From Blepharisma japonicum (lineage: Eukaryota; Ciliophora; Heterotrichea; Heterotrichida; Blepharismidae), in assembly GCA_949751835.1 (NCBI GenBank), contig CATKHK010000008.1, positions 248,001 through 312,000 of the forward strand: a stretch of DNA of 64,000 nucleotides, written 5' to 3'. The notes beneath the pieces are model-generated. The model was not told the DNA's origin. It worked only from the letters and a program-made list of their open reading frames with translations, and ran no database searches. Within the stretch, counting starts at the first letter, position 1, and each line of letters opens with the position of its first letter. This document shows positions 43,746-55,563 of this stretch, piece by piece. A program made the translations under genes and the position numbers.

Positions 43746-44768
43746 TTATTTATCAGGATTTTTCTTTGTGTATCTAATTTCAACTTTATCCTCATACTCT
43801 TGTATTTCTCCATACTCCATATCTTCATCTTGCACTTCTTCTGCAAGTGTCTTTATATCAACACCTTTCGTTCCTCTCTTTAGCGGTTTTTGCTGAGAAT
43901 CATGCTCTTTTCATCCAATATAATGAATCATGTCAAAAGTAGCAGGAAGTTTTCCTATGTATTGACCTTCTCTGACCTTAAATAAATGCTCATAAATTGC
44001 AGCTGCAGCGATAAAAGTCTCTTTTGAAATGCTTTTTCTTGCATTTAGTGAAGCGTTTCCTTCCCCAACAGATTGAAGAAAATCCATCAATTGAAAAGCG
44101 TCATCAAAGTAAAGAGTTTTCAGATCTGCAGTTGTCGTAACTAGTTTATAATTAACTTTGTATAAGATTTGCCCTATATCTGTTAAATGAAACATAGGAG
44201 AAACATGAGGGCTTACACCTCCTTCTCTTTCTTGCTCTCCTAAAGATAAAGCTATTCTAAGTTCTTGCAAAGTATCTCCACCCATTGCAGTGCCTATTAA
44301 AGCTCCATCAGGCTGCAGAGAAAGTAAGCATTTCTCAAGTGTTTGCCCAATTTTATTTAGTCAGTGCAATTGTAAGTTATTTACAATGAGATTGAAATAA
44401 TTTTCAGGGAAAGATCAATTTTCTTCGTCGAGATATAAGCCTGTGTATTTGAAAGAAGGATTAAGATTTTTTATTTGCTTTAGCGAAAAATCAAGACTTT
44501 CTTTGCATGAATCAATGATAGTCAACCCTTTTAAGTCTAAAAAATTGTCTGAGTGAATATCTCTTGCTCATAGATGAGCCATTGGCCCAATAAAGCATGC
44601 ATTTGAAAAATCTCTTCCTTTAATTGAACCAAGTCTACTTAAGATGTCTTTAATGCTTAGTTCATGGTAATAAATTTCTGATGCTTGGATATTTTGGGAT
44701 ATTTTTCTTTTGTGGAGAATCTTTAATCTTCTATTAAAAACATCTTTCAGAACTCCTTTAGATCCCAT
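43746..44768 (-). CDS. NDUFAF5-like protein with altered SAM motif
   Basis: A 340-residue protein through several UGA-Trp codons. The family frame is unmistakable: DVFNRRLKILHKRK at the start, FNLIVNNLQLHWLN, GTAMGGDTLQELRIALSLGEQEREGGVSPHVSPMF (human: [30 protein letters not shown]), MDFLQSVGEGNASLNARKS and PATFDMIHYIGWKEHDSQ. NDUFAF5 hydroxylates an Arg of a complex I subunit in mitochondria. The SAM-binding motif I (LDLGCGRG in human) is not there; the matching stretch reads NACFIGPMAHLW. The reaction may therefore differ or be lost. Confidence 0.85.
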
Positions 44769-44910
44769 TTAAGATTAGATATATTAAATGTTTAATTTAA
44801 GACACATGATAATTAGTACTTGCACAGAGTCATCAAGCAGCAAATTATAAGAAATGATAACTTCAAAGAATATTAATATAAATTTATGAATAAATAAGGA
44901 TTTTCATCAC

Positions 44911-45456
44911 ATGAAATCTTATATCACCTTAACCTATGAGCCTTTAAACCTAGATTATTACGTATCACAAGCTTCAGACCCTTCATGTGGAGCTATTTCT
45001 GTATTTATTGGGACTACCCGCGATAATTTTGATGGCAAGCGAGTAGTTAGACTAGAATACGAAGCATATGCACCAATGGCTGAAAGAAAAATTAGCAAAA
45101 TAATTGAAGAAGCCAACAAATTATGGCCACTTTACTCTGCAATTGTTGCGCATAGATTAGGACACGTTCCCACAACTGAATCTAGCATCATCATTGTCTG
45201 CTCCTCATCTCATAGAACAGAAAGTTTAAAGGCAGTCTCCTACATAATTGATCACGTCAAAGCAGAAGTTCCCATATGAAAAAAAGAGATATATGATGAC
45301 AGTGAAGCATGAAAAGCAAACAAAGAATGGCAGCATCCAATTAATGTTCAAAATCAAGCATTAGCACAAAATATTGAATTAATAGAAAATGAGCATAAGG
45401 ACGTAGAAAGACTTAATGATATTGATAGTACTCTTTATTCTTCACTTAATAAATAG
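44911..45456 (+). CDS. Molybdopterin synthase catalytic subunit (MoaE/MOCS2B)
   Basis: A 181-residue protein; a UGA-Trp sits in the conserved KAEVPIWKKE motif, which contains the catalytic Lys. Other family parts: GAISVFIGTTRDNFDGKRVVRLEYEAY near residue 28, then AVVAHRLG-like AIVAHRLGHVP and SSSHRTESLKAVSYIIDHVK. The enzyme uses thiocarboxylated MoaD (MOCS2A) to build molybdopterin. The last 35 residues are an extra charged tail not found in the bacterial enzyme. The small subunit was not seen here. Confidence 0.93.
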
Positions 45457-46415
45457 CAGCAGAGTTTTTATTTATGAATTACGTTAATAGCTTTTGCATA
45501 AATAAATTTACATAGATTTAAAATAAGTAAATATTTTAAATTATCCTAAAATTTAACAGATTCTATGCAGAGTTGAATATTAGCTCTCCTTTAACTTTTT
45601 TTATTACTAGAATTCATAATAAACTCTCCATTTATTCTATGCAATTTTAGAATATCATTTTGGCAAAATTGAAGCATGCATAATAAATAAATTTAAAATA
45701 AATGCTTAATCAATTAATTTCTCCAGTAAGCATTAAGTAAACCGGTTTATATACTTCAGTAAAATAAAAGTAAGATTAGTTGTATATTTAGTGTGCTATT
45801 TGAAGGAAAATGACTATTAAGTGAGCTGTTTATTAGAGTAAACATTAGTTATAAGATTAAAGAGTCAATCTCCAAAATGAATATAAAATTCCTTCAATAG
45901 ACAAAGTGTCTGTAACATTCCAGAATTTCTGCAATGGCAATTATCGTCAAACAATAACTTATTTGTTTTTCATTTCAACCTCTATTTATTATTCACACAT
46001 TAATTTATATAAGAATAATAAACACTTTAATTTAGCAAAGCAATCTGCCGCAATTATAAGCATCTTTCACATTTTTTTAGCATGCTCTCTTTTATTCTCA
46101 AAGTCTAATGGATTTGATGATATTCGAAAAGCTTTAGCAAAAATCAACAAATCTTGCTATAACTCATTTCTCTATATTCTTTATCTATTCAATATCCTGC
46201 TATTCTTTATCTTAGTAAATCGTTAATTTTCCTTTATAAAAAATTTCCACCTAAAATTCTCATCAATTAGATAATACCTTATGACGACTCCAAACGAGTG
46301 ATTATATCAGATTTTGATAGTCTTTTATTAGAATTCTTTCTAGATCTGGCTACTCTGAAAACTGACTTAGCATAAAACGGATATTTTTCTTATCTAGGAC
46401 TTCAATAATCATAAA
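45457..46415. other. Intergenic region with a doubtful membrane-like ORF
   Basis: Nearly 1 kb. The plus strand has a 120-codon open stretch (about 45861-46226) with hydrophobic segments (SFLYILYLFNILLFFILV) but no ATG anywhere in it, and I could not join it to an ATG by a 15-16-nt intron with a consistent frame. It could be an exon of an unresolved gene or chance. Nothing else was recognised. Confidence 0.35.
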
Positions 46416-49400
46416 ATGGATGACTTCGTAACAGGAACATACATAGTCTGTGCTATCTTCTTCATACTTTCTCTTGGAGGATTAAGCAACCAATTAACTG
46501 CAAAGAGAGGAAATTACCTAGGAATTATTGCGATGACCCTTGCCATTATTGCGACCTTTTTTGCCGATGAATTCGACTATCAGTTCGCTATATTCTTTAC
46601 TATGCTCGTGCTAGGAGGACTAATAGGATGCACTATGGCTCTTAGAGTGGAAATGATCAATATGCCCCAAATGGTTGCAGCACTTCACAGTTTTGTAGGG
46701 CTGGCCGCAACCCTTGTGTCATTTGGGCATTATTTGCTTCACACTGATCAAGACAATTTAGCAAGAATTGAAACAAATATTGGGGTCTTTATTGGTGCTG
46801 TCACCTTTACTGGCTCAGTTGTGGCTTGGGGTAAATTACAAGGAGTTATAAGGAGCCAGCCTCTGATAATACTAGGATGGGGAAGACACGTAATAAATTG
46901 CTTATGCATCGTTGCATGCATTGCAATTGCGATAGTTTTTGGTCTAACGGATAATGACGAAACATTGACCAAATTTTTATTATTGTTAGGAAGCTCCTTT
47001 ATAGCTGGATTTTTGGGATGGCATTTGGTTATGGCTATTGGGGGTGCTGATATGCCTGTCGTTGTGTCTATGCTGAATTCTTATTCAGGCTGGGCAACTT
47101 CTGCAAGTGGATTTTTGCTAGAAAATGAGCTACTCATCATTACAGGAGCACTGGTCGGCTCTAGTGGTGCTATTTTGAGCTACATTATGTGCAGAGCTAT
47201 GAATCGGTCCTTTATCAGTGTTATTTCTGGAGGATTCGGACAAGGCACAGGATCTCCTTCATCAGGCGCAGGAGCCAAAGTACAAAAAGGCGAGCAAAAG
47301 CCAATTGACGCCAAAGGAATGCTTGCCTTATTGAGAGATGCCAAAAGAATTATTATTGTTCCAGGGTATGGTATGGCCGTTGCCAGATGTCAACATGATG
47401 TTGGAACTTTCGCAGAATTTTTAATTAAAAGAGGCCGAAGGGTCGAATTTTGTATCCATCCAGTCGCTGGAAGACTGCCTGGACACATGAATGTACTTTT
47501 AGCAGAAGCTGAAGTAGACTACGGTATTGTAAGAGAAATGGATGAAATAAACAAAGATTTCCCAGAAACAGACATTGTCATGGTTATTGGTGCCAACGAT
47601 ATTGTTAACCCAGATGCTCAAGACGACCCGAATTCTCCTATTGCTGGAATGCCAGTATGCGAAGTCTGGAAAGCTAAAAACGTCATTGTCTTCAAAAGAG
47701 GAGGCGGAACAGGATATGCTGGAGTAGAAAATCCCTTGTTTTTAAAGCCAAACACAAAAATGTACTTCGGAAATGCTGACAAGTCAATGAAAGAAATCCT
47801 AAACATCATGACTCAGAATGAAACCATGTTTGGAGAAGCCAAAACTTCGACTTCATCTGACACAGGCCCAGAATCTTCAGACTCAGAAGAAGAAGTTGAG
47901 AAATTCCCAGAGCCAAAAATGACAATTGGAGTGCCTAAAGAAATTACTCCACTCGAACAAAGAGTTGCTATAACTCCAGAAACTGTCAAAAAATTCAGAA
48001 AATTAGGCTTCAAAGTCGTCATTGAAAAAGGAGCTGGAGAAGGAGCTAAATTTTCTGATGAAGAATACACAGAAGAAGGGGCTGAAATTGCGAGCACTGA
48101 GCAAGTATGGGCATGCGATATTGTGCTAAAAGTGAAAAAACCAGACCATCACCCAGTTCTTAATAAGCATGAGGACACTTTGTTACAAAATACCAAACTC
48201 TTGGTCAGCTATGTGTATCCTGCTAATAACAAAGAATGGCTGGAGAATTTGGCATCAAGACACCCGAACTTAACTTATTTGGCCATGGAATGTGTACCTC
48301 GTATCACAAAAGCCCAGAAGCTCGACTCTTTGAGCTCAATGGCAAATATAGGAGGATATAGAGCAGTTGTGGAAGCTTTCCAATACTTCAGAAGATGCCC
48401 AAAGCCAATGATCACAGCTGCCGGAAAACTCCCTCCAGCTGACGTATTAGTTATCGGAGCAGGAGTTGCTGGTCTTTCCGCTATTGGCTATTGTAAAAAC
48501 TTAGGTTGCAATGTCTACGCAATGGATACCCGCTCGGCTGCCAAAGTAGATGCTGAATCTATGGGTGCTAAATTTTTGTCAGTTCCAATTCAAGAAGAAG
48601 GACAAGTTGCTGGAGGATACGCCAAAGTTATGTCAGAAGAATACCAAAAAGCTCAATACCAATTAACAAAACGAACTATAAGGAAGTGCGACATTGTTAT
48701 AACAACTGCACTAATTCCTGGAAGGCCAGCACCTAAACTTGTAGATGATGAATGCATTAAAGGCATGAGACCTGGAAGTGTCATCGTTGATATGGCTGCC
48801 GAAATGGGAGGAAACTGTGCATATACAAAAGCTAACGAAGTCGTAGTGACTGAAAATGGAGTCACTATTATCGGATTCACAGATTTAACAAGCAGAATGG
48901 CACCTCAAAGCTCAGAGCTCTATGCAAACAACTTGTATAATTTATTAGACGAAATGGGTGGAGCTGAAAAATTCAACATTAATTTGAAAGATGAAATTAT
49001 TGCACCAATGGCCGTTGTTCATGATGGAAAAATGGTATGGAGTCCACCCAAGCCAATGCCTCCTCCTAAAGCTCCTGAGGCTCCAAAAGAAATCAAAAAA
49101 GAGCCTGAGAAGCCAACTAAGAAGCCAACAAAAGAAACTCCTTGGTGGTACATGTACGTTGAATTTGCATTTTTAGCTGCAATTTGTGCAGGAGGGTTCA
49201 TTGGACTTGCATATTCCACTTATGGAGATTTTATGAGTCTTTTTATGACTTTTGTCCTGGCAGTTGTTATTGGCTACATGGTCATTTGGAACGTAACCCC
49301 TGCTTTGCATACACCATTGATGAGCGTCACTAATGCAATTTCTGGCATCATTGTAATCGGCGCTATGATGCTTTTAGACTCAAACGATGGCTGGATTGAT

Positions 49401-49586
49401 GAAGGTTCTGGGGTTGGAGCCATTGCCATATTTTTCGCAAGTATAAACATTTTTGGTGGTTTTATTGTAACAGACAGAATGCTTTCAATGTTCAAGACCA
49501 ATGCAATGTCAGAGCCAAGCCTGCATCACCACCACACTTTGCATCACCCTCACCATCACCATACTCATGAAAATGAAAAACCTTAA
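46416..49586 (+). CDS. Proton-translocating NAD(P) transhydrogenase, beta-alpha fusion
   Basis: A 1056-residue single chain. The first part is the beta subunit (membrane helices, then the NADP-binding dIII with [14 protein letters not shown] and GANDIVNP). After a Ser/Glu linker near residue 485 comes the alpha subunit: [40 protein letters not shown] (NAD site), and four further helices near the end. This order is the reverse of the animal NNT and like that of several parasitic protists. It couples NADH-to-NADP hydride transfer to proton flow, in the mitochondrial inner membrane (inferred). The tail is His-rich: [17 protein letters not shown]. Confidence 0.95.
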   Translation: MDDFVTGTYIVCAIFFILSLGGLSNQLTAKRGNYLGIIAMTLAIIATFFADEFDYQFAIFFTMLVLGGLIGCTMALRVEMINMPQMVAALHSFVGLAATLVSFGHYLLHTDQDNLARIETNIGVFIGAVTFTGSVVAWGKLQGVIRSQPLIILGWGRHVINCLCIVACIAIAIVFGLTDNDETLTKFLLLLGSSFIAGFLGWHLVMAIGGADMPVVVSMLNSYSGWATSASGFLLENELLIITGALVGSSGAILSYIMCRAMNRSFISVISGGFGQGTGSPSSGAGAKVQKGEQKPIDAKGMLALLRDAKRIIIVPGYGMAVARCQHDVGTFAEFLIKRGRRVEFCIHPVAGRLPGHMNVLLAEAEVDYGIVREMDEINKDFPETDIVMVIGANDIVNPDAQDDPNSPIAGMPVCEVWKAKNVIVFKRGGGTGYAGVENPLFLKPNTKMYFGNADKSMKEILNIMTQNETMFGEAKTSTSSDTGPESSDSEEEVEKFPEPKMTIGVPKEITPLEQRVAITPETVKKFRKLGFKVVIEKGAGEGAKFSDEEYTEEGAEIASTEQVWACDIVLKVKKPDHHPVLNKHEDTLLQNTKLLVSYVYPANNKEWLENLASRHPNLTYLAMECVPRITKAQKLDSLSSMANIGGYRAVVEAFQYFRRCPKPMITAAGKLPPADVLVIGAGVAGLSAIGYCKNLGCNVYAMDTRSAAKVDAESMGAKFLSVPIQEEGQVAGGYAKVMSEEYQKAQYQLTKRTIRKCDIVITTALIPGRPAPKLVDDECIKGMRPGSVIVDMAAEMGGNCAYTKANEVVVTENGVTIIGFTDLTSRMAPQSSELYANNLYNLLDEMGGAEKFNINLKDEIIAPMAVVHDGKMVWSPPKPMPPPKAPEAPKEIKKEPEKPTKKPTKETPWWYMYVEFAFLAAICAGGFIGLAYSTYGDFMSLFMTFVLAVVIGYMVIWNVTPALHTPLMSVTNAISGIIVIGAMMLLDSNDGWIDEGSGVGAIAIFFASINIFGGFIVTDRMLSMFKTNAMSEPSLHHHHTLHHPHHHHTHENEKP

Positions 49587-49667
49587 TAAGAATTAATATA
49601 ATAGTCATATAAATGGATCCATAAAGAACGTCTCAAACTAATTACACTTTCAAACAATAAAATATTT

Positions 49668-50768
49668 ATGGAAGATCAGTGCGCAACTCCAACTCGTGAC
49701 TCGGTCAAATCAAACCCCTCTTCAGAGCCTTCGAAAGTTTCTACTCCAATGAGTTCTGGACAGCCAAAGCCTAGGCTTTCAAAAAGACGATATACCCCAT
49801 CTGATTCGCCAATATCAGTTCATGAAGGGTTTAGAACATCAATATTAGTGCTTGATTCTTTCGAAGAAAGTTCAAGACCGCATAGCAAGCTTTTAAAATT
49901 TATGCAGCAAAGACCAGGAGAAGAAAAACCAAGACAAGTGATGCTGCCTTTATTTTATCACAAAAAATCTGAGAGGATCCACAAAAGACAAGCTAGTTTA
50001 ACGATACCTACACAGCCTTCAACTTTTAATCAAATTTTTGAAAATGTTAATCCTTTTCAAAAATCAAATTTGAAAAGGGTAAATTCGGCGGGCAAAAGGA
50101 AAACAGTTTCATTTTGCAGCGACCTTGACAACTTTACAGCTATCGATAGGTTTGCATCAGCAGGGCATAGCCCTGAACAAAGTGTGGTAGATTCCATAGT
50201 TTTCACGGGAAGCCAAGACCCAGATATTTTAGTGGACAGTTTGGAGGTAAATGATCACCGAATGGAAAAAAGAGACAAAGGAAGCATTGGAACATTTACA
50301 ACAGCTCAAAGCTCATTTGCTGAATCAAAAACTCAAGACAATTCTCATGAAAACTTGAAAAAGAAATTTGATGACTGTGCAATTTATATAGGAAACCTCC
50401 CTAAAGAAGAATCTAAAAGTATCCCAACCACATGTGCAGGAACGTTATGCACTCAGACTAACCAGGAAAATAATGATGAAGTTCCTGAGTTCTTTTCAGA
50501 AAGAATAGATTTTGAATACGAAAATGAGGTGAAATCAAGTGTTTTGAACATCCCAGAATTTTCAGAATATCCAACTATTGGGTATTGCAGAAATTGTTCT
50601 AAGGAAACTGTGACGATTGTGGAATATGAAAGAATTAAAGGTAGAGGATTTTTTGAAAAAATTGAATCGCTGATGTGCTTCTGCGTTCCTGCTTGGATGT
50701 ATAAAAGTCATTACTTTGTTCATAAATGCCCAACTTGCGCAGAAGAAATTGCTAGAGTTATTGCATAA
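49668..50768 (+). CDS. LITAF-domain protein with long disordered N-terminus
   Basis: A 366-residue protein. The first 290 residues are Ser/Thr/Pro/Lys rich and likely disordered, with many potential phosphorylation sites. The C-terminal 65 residues are a LITAF-like zinc ribbon: CRNCSKETVTIVE, a hydrophobic membrane-inserting stretch (FFEKIESLMCFCVPAWMY), then HYFVHKCPTCAEEI. LITAF proteins sit on the cytosolic face of endosomes and lysosomes, and the same location is inferred here. The N-terminal extension is not found in animal members. Confidence 0.8.
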   Translation: MEDQCATPTRDSVKSNPSSEPSKVSTPMSSGQPKPRLSKRRYTPSDSPISVHEGFRTSILVLDSFEESSRPHSKLLKFMQQRPGEEKPRQVMLPLFYHKKSERIHKRQASLTIPTQPSTFNQIFENVNPFQKSNLKRVNSAGKRKTVSFCSDLDNFTAIDRFASAGHSPEQSVVDSIVFTGSQDPDILVDSLEVNDHRMEKRDKGSIGTFTTAQSSFAESKTQDNSHENLKKKFDDCAIYIGNLPKEESKSIPTTCAGTLCTQTNQENNDEVPEFFSERIDFEYENEVKSSVLNIPEFSEYPTIGYCRNCSKETVTIVEYERIKGRGFFEKIESLMCFCVPAWMYKSHYFVHKCPTCAEEIARVIA

Positions 50769-51014
50769 ATTAATAAATAACCAAATACCATTTCAAAATA
50801 CTTAATTCAATATTAAAAATTTATAATTTTATATAATCACTTTAATAAAGGATTATCTCATGCTTTTATATGTTATTATGACATAAACACAAATTTTATT
50901 ATTTATAATGAAAAGCTTACTTAATTAGTCTTTTCTATTAATTAATTTGAATTTGGTGTGCAATTTATATGCATGAATTTGAATATTATTAATATTAAAG
51001 AATTTCATAATACA

Positions 51015-53426
51015 ATGGAATTTGGAATTCATCCTTTACCTATAGATGATGTCGACAACCAAGACAAAGTTAACCTAAGAGACTTAATTCTGCGCAGACT
51101 CTCAGCAGCAAAAGAGCAGAAGCAGCGAACTACACAAAGTTTGTCATTAACTCCAGATAATAATCAATCATCTTCGACATTTCTACCTCAAGCTTTCCAA
51201 ACTCAATCTCAAGATATTGAAAAGCAGCTGCTTCTAACGATGCTGGAAAAAACTCAAACCTTAACCAATCAAAATCAAGTCACTTTTGCCCAGGAAAGGA
51301 AAACTCTTGAAAACCAAATCGAATCTCTGTTATCTCAAGTTCACAATTTACAGCAAAGAAATATCGCTTTAAGCGAAGAAATGGAAAAATATAAAAAATA
51401 TCCTGGAAGTGATGTATCCCATATCCAGTTTTTAGAGGAACTGAAAAGCTTAGAAAAGATCAGCGATGAGAGAGAAAAGAAGTATTGCGAAGAAATAATG
51501 AGTCTTAAGCGTGAGCTTTCTGAAGCAAAACTACTAAGCACTTTAGAAAGAAGTAGTTCTTATCTGAACAGTGAGGAAAAATCACAAACAGTTTTAAGTA
51601 AACGACTAGTTGAGCTGGAAAATAAATTTGAGGAGGCAAAAAAGGTAATTATTGATAAAGATAGAGAACTAAAAAAGTTTCAAGATAATTTAGGATGAAA
51701 TCCTCAAGGAAGCTTAGGGATTTCAATAAAGGGAAACTCAGAGTTGAAGACAGAAAATGAAAAATTGGAAAGGAACATGAAAAGATTGATTAGTATGTCA
51801 TGCGAAAGAGAAGCTGTGCTAACTGAAGAAATTGAAAGACTCAGAAATACCAGTTCACACTTAAATGAAATGACTCATGCCAGAGAAATTGAGCTTCAAT
51901 CACAAATAGAAAACCTTGCAACTTCAATGGCTAATTTACAGAAGAATTTTGAGGAGCAACAAGGAATTTATCATAAAGAGAAAGCTAATTGACTTGAAGA
52001 AAGAGATTCATTGATTTCACAACTAAAGCAGCTAAATGAAAGATATATACAAGCAGATCAAAATAGCTACAATAGGATTAGAAAAGAACTTGACAGGGTA
52101 TATGAAACTCTCGAAGAAAAAGACCGTATAATTGATCAGTTGAGAGAATCAGGGCTCTTTGTCATTGAAAATACTCAATCATTTGAAAATTTAACTGAAG
52201 TTAAAAATCAACTTTCAGGCATTCATAGTGAATTGGAAAAACTAAACCAAAATACTGTGACTGTAAATGAAGCTTACTCAAAAGAGCAATCTGAGAGAGA
52301 TGAGGAAATTTATAAGCTACATAACGAATTGACAGAGCTGAGGCATAAAATGTCTGTATATGAAGGGAAAAAATATGAAAGTGAGATAAGCACGCTAAGG
52401 ATTGACCTTCAAAAATCACTAAGCGAAAAAGGTCACGCAAAAAAGCTTATTCTTGCTTATGTACGATCGGTCCAGCACTTAGAAAAAATACTTTCAGAAA
52501 AGCAAAGCTTTTCTTTAGATGATCAAATTGCATCTTTGCAATTAGAAAATTCAAGACTTCAAGAGGAAAATCAAAGTTTAGTTGAAGCAAGGCAAAAATT
52601 ATCGGAGACATATGAAGCTGAAATAAAACAATTACAAGATGTTATTGATAGCCAATACCTCAAAATTCAAGATTTGCAAGCTAAAACTGAAGGAAGCTCA
52701 AAAGCAAGATTAAAAATGATAAGTGAGCAAACTCATGCTTGGGAAATTAGGCAAAAAACACTTCATGAGCTAAATAAACAACTTCATGCACATGTTGGGC
52801 TAATTGAGGCAAAGTCCTTAACAGAACTTCAAACCAAAGAAATCCAAGATTTAAAAAGCAAGTTTGAAAGCAATAAAAAGGGTCTAGTTCAGCTCAGAGA
52901 AAGATGGGAAAAACAACGAGAAGATATGAGGTTAGAAATTGTAAACCTCAAACAAAAAATTGTAGCACTTGAAAACAAAGATCAACACACCACTCAAGAG
53001 CTGAATAAACACTACAATACAATTGTTAATAATTCAAAAGAAAATTTGAAGTTAGAAGAAATTAGGCTAATTGAAATGAAAAACCAAAACGAAATCTTCA
53101 AAAAAACATATGAAGAATTTGTAAGAAAACAAAAAAAATTTTATGATGCCAACGATAATTTAATTAAGGTGATGAAGAAGGAATGTGAATTAGTAGGGAA
53201 AGAAATTGAAGAAATAAAAAATATGCATAATGAAGAAATTAAATTCATTAGAGAAACAGGACCTTTTGCAGAAATGCAGCAATTAAAACAAGAAATAAAT
53301 GATAAAGAAAGGAGTATGAAGGAATTAGAAGATTATATTAGGGTGCTAGAGGATAAGCATAGCAAGGAAGTTAAGTCATTTTTGAAGCTCGATGAAAGCG
53401 ATGCATGCAAGAGGAAATGACTATAA
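51015..53426 (+). CDS. Long coiled-coil cytoskeletal-type protein
   Basis: About 803 residues from the ATG at 51015 (MEFGIHPLPIDDVD), joined across UGA-Trp codons (NLG-W-NPQG, KEKAN-W-LEERD) and ending W-L-stop at 53424-53426. An earlier ATG at 50958 is in frame but its extra residues look untranslated. After a 60-residue N-terminus the chain is coiled coil almost to the end, with short breaks. It resembles basal-body, fibre or Golgi-type coiled-coil proteins; no family was identified. Confidence 0.75.
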
Positions 53427-53591
53427 TAACATAAATAAAATTTGTATGTTTGTGATATTTCTCTTATAATAAATAATAATAAAATTTTATTGCTTAATAG
53501 GCTATAGTTTTAGAAATTTTGAATTTATGCAATAATTTAAACCATACCACAAATTCATCATTATTTTGCAATAAGGAATAAAAAAATAATT

Positions 53592-54648
53592 ATGTCTTAC
53601 ATTTATTTTTCAAGGCCTGGAAGAGCATATTCAAGCAAATACAAAATTTTAGCAGAAAAAGAATCGATCCTTTCAGGCAATTTTAAATCAAATACTCACA
53701 GTGTCCCGTCGTTTATGAGAAAAGAAGAAGAGCCAAAACCACTTCCTCCAACAGCTTTAGATAAGCTACTCAAAGAAGAGCTTGAAGAATTAAAAATTCA
53801 GGTAACTGACAATTGAGGATTTAAAATACAAAGAAAGCCTGCCAAAAATAAAGATTTCTCCAACATCTTCTTTTAAATCTCCTCCAAGAAAAAGCGAATT
53901 CTTAAAGGTAATAGACGAATAGTAGAATAACGCAAGTTCTGCACAAGAATATTATGATATAAATTACTCACAAGTTTCAAAAAGTGTTGCGATCCCTTCT
54001 TTTAAAAGTGCGAATAAAAAGAATTTAATAGAAAAAGAAAGCGATTTATCAAATTTCAGCTATAGAGAGCCTGAATGAAATTCCAAAGGTGTTATTCCGT
54101 TTTCAAAGCAAACTCAGAGAAAACCGTTTATTAACAGCGAAAGCCCAAGTGAAGAGAGATTTGCCTCTCTTAATTTAATCCCAGAGATTTGTAGTAAGTT
54201 TAAAAGAAATAAAGTGCCAAACCTATCAAAATATAGCTCCAGAGATAATATATTATATAAAACTCAAGATTGTGGGCCTGAATACTTTCCGAATAAAGAA
54301 ATTGTTATGCCTAAAATTGCAAGGAATGTGGATTTTGATAAAATGCTGAAAAGAAAAGAGCCAGTGCAAAAAGAAAGGCTTCCAAGTGCATATAATGTTA
54401 ATTTTTCTATTATAGAAAAAAATGTGCCTATACTTAACATGAAAAAGCTATTACCAAGAGAAAAAAATTCAGAATCTCAACTCCCAGCCTTTTTACAAGG
54501 GTCTTTTAGTAGCCGACAACTTGAAAATATGTGCAATTCAAAAAAACAAATAAATCTCTATGAGCTGTATTTGAAGCAACGCAAAAATCGCCAGACTAGC
54601 AACTTCAGCCCTACTGGCTTCAGTCTTGATTATGAAGCTTTTGAATAA
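53592..54648 (+). CDS. Basic disordered protein with unusual splice junction
   Basis: Exons are joined across a 16-nt intron (53802-53817), and an 18-base gap (53908-53925) with two in-frame TAG codons must also be skipped to give one 340-residue product. The three pieces are alike in composition (Ser, Lys, Asn, Pro; KSPPRKSEF, SSRDNILYKTQD) and lie in compatible frames, which supports a single gene. UGA-Trp occurs in REPE-W-NSKG. No domain recognised. If the 18-base piece is not an intron, this is a gene broken by tandem stops. Confidence 0.55.
53802..53817 (+). other. 16-nt intron
   Basis: GTAACTGACAATTGAG, phase 0, with A at position 10. Removing it joins EELKIQ to DLKYKESLPK, which continues with sensible coding sequence; unspliced, the frame meets TAA shortly after. 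Confidence 0.7.
53908..53925 (+). other. Possible 18-nt intron or tandem in-frame stops
   Basis: GTAATAGACGAATAGTAG. It starts GT, ends AG, is in phase 0 and divisible by three, and contains TAG TAG in frame. The 15-16-nt introns of this window share an A at position 10 that this one lacks, so it is an exception or not an intron. Confidence 0.4.
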
Positions 54649-54682
54649 TAAAATAATTTTTAATATATTATTTTAAAAAATT

Positions 54683-55546
54683 CTACAGCAAGCTTTCATG
54701 GTTTTGGCTTTTATTTTGCTCAATTTTTAGAATTCTCTTTTTAATGTCATCTATTTCTTGTAAAATTTTAAAAATTGGGTTTTCCTCTACCTTTTGTGTC
54801 ATTTGCTCTTTATTATCTTCTCCTTCTTTTTCTTTCAGCTCGTTTAGTTCTGCTGTTAATTTTTGAATAGTGCTTTCATAAAACTCTTCAGACCTTGAGT
54901 GCTTAGCTAGCAATTCTTTATACTTCTTTTCCAGTTTTTTATATTTAATCCTTTGTTCAGTTAATCTTTTTTCCAAATTTACTAAATACTGTACATCCCT
55001 TGGCCTACATAAAAATTACCCTCCTCGCTCAGGACTTGAGCCCTTTGAGCCAATTGATGGATAATTGCTGCCGGGGGTTCTAAATTCTGCTTTAGGTTCT
55101 GTATCTCTCACAATTGATAATAAATTATCTCGATCTACACTAGTCGACTTTTTTTCAAAGCTTAAATCTGAGGGGTTGATGGTGCTGATTTTATCTTGGA
55201 TTTCAATGCTCCTATCACTTTCATTTTCATGTTTAACCTGCAATGGGATATTCCCAGAATGATCATTTTCTCTAATCAAAGGATGCATAGGCAGCGGTTG
55301 AGGTGCCACCCTATTTTTTGGTGTTTCTAACTCATCAGGCGGATTTCTTTCAGTATGATCGTAGTCCCTTGAGGTGCTTTTTCTAGATGTTTGCCTTTCT
55401 TTTAATTTTGTAGCATAGCTTTTTGATTTATTCATCGCTAAACGGTCAGAAGCTTGCTGGATTAAGTTAGAAAGCGCAAAAACCTCAGGGTTATATTTTT
55501 TCTGTGGCTGAGCAGAACTTGCTCTACCTGTATTTTTATTTGACAT
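54683..55546 (-). CDS. Ser-rich protein with C-terminal coiled coil
   Basis: Two exons (intron at 55005-55019) give 282 residues. The first 175 are charged and Ser/Pro-rich (NTGRASSAQPQKKYNPEVFALSNLIQQ, ERQTSRKSTSRDY). The second exon is a coiled coil (EKRLTEQRIKYKKLEKKYKELLAKH) ending NKSQNHESLL. No family was recognised. The splice changes two apparent ORFs into one gene: unspliced, the first stops at TAA right after SPERGG. Confidence 0.7.
55005..55019 (-). other. 15-nt intron
   Basis: On the minus strand GTAATTTTTATGTAG, with A at position 10. Splicing gives SPERGG-PRDVQYLVNLEKRLTEQ. Confidence 0.8.
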
Positions 55547-55563
55547 TATGTTAAAAACTTACA

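Noticed and set aside
45861-46226. Plus-strand open stretch with hydrophobic segments
   Set aside because: No ATG in the whole frame and no consistent mini-intron join; not called as a gene.
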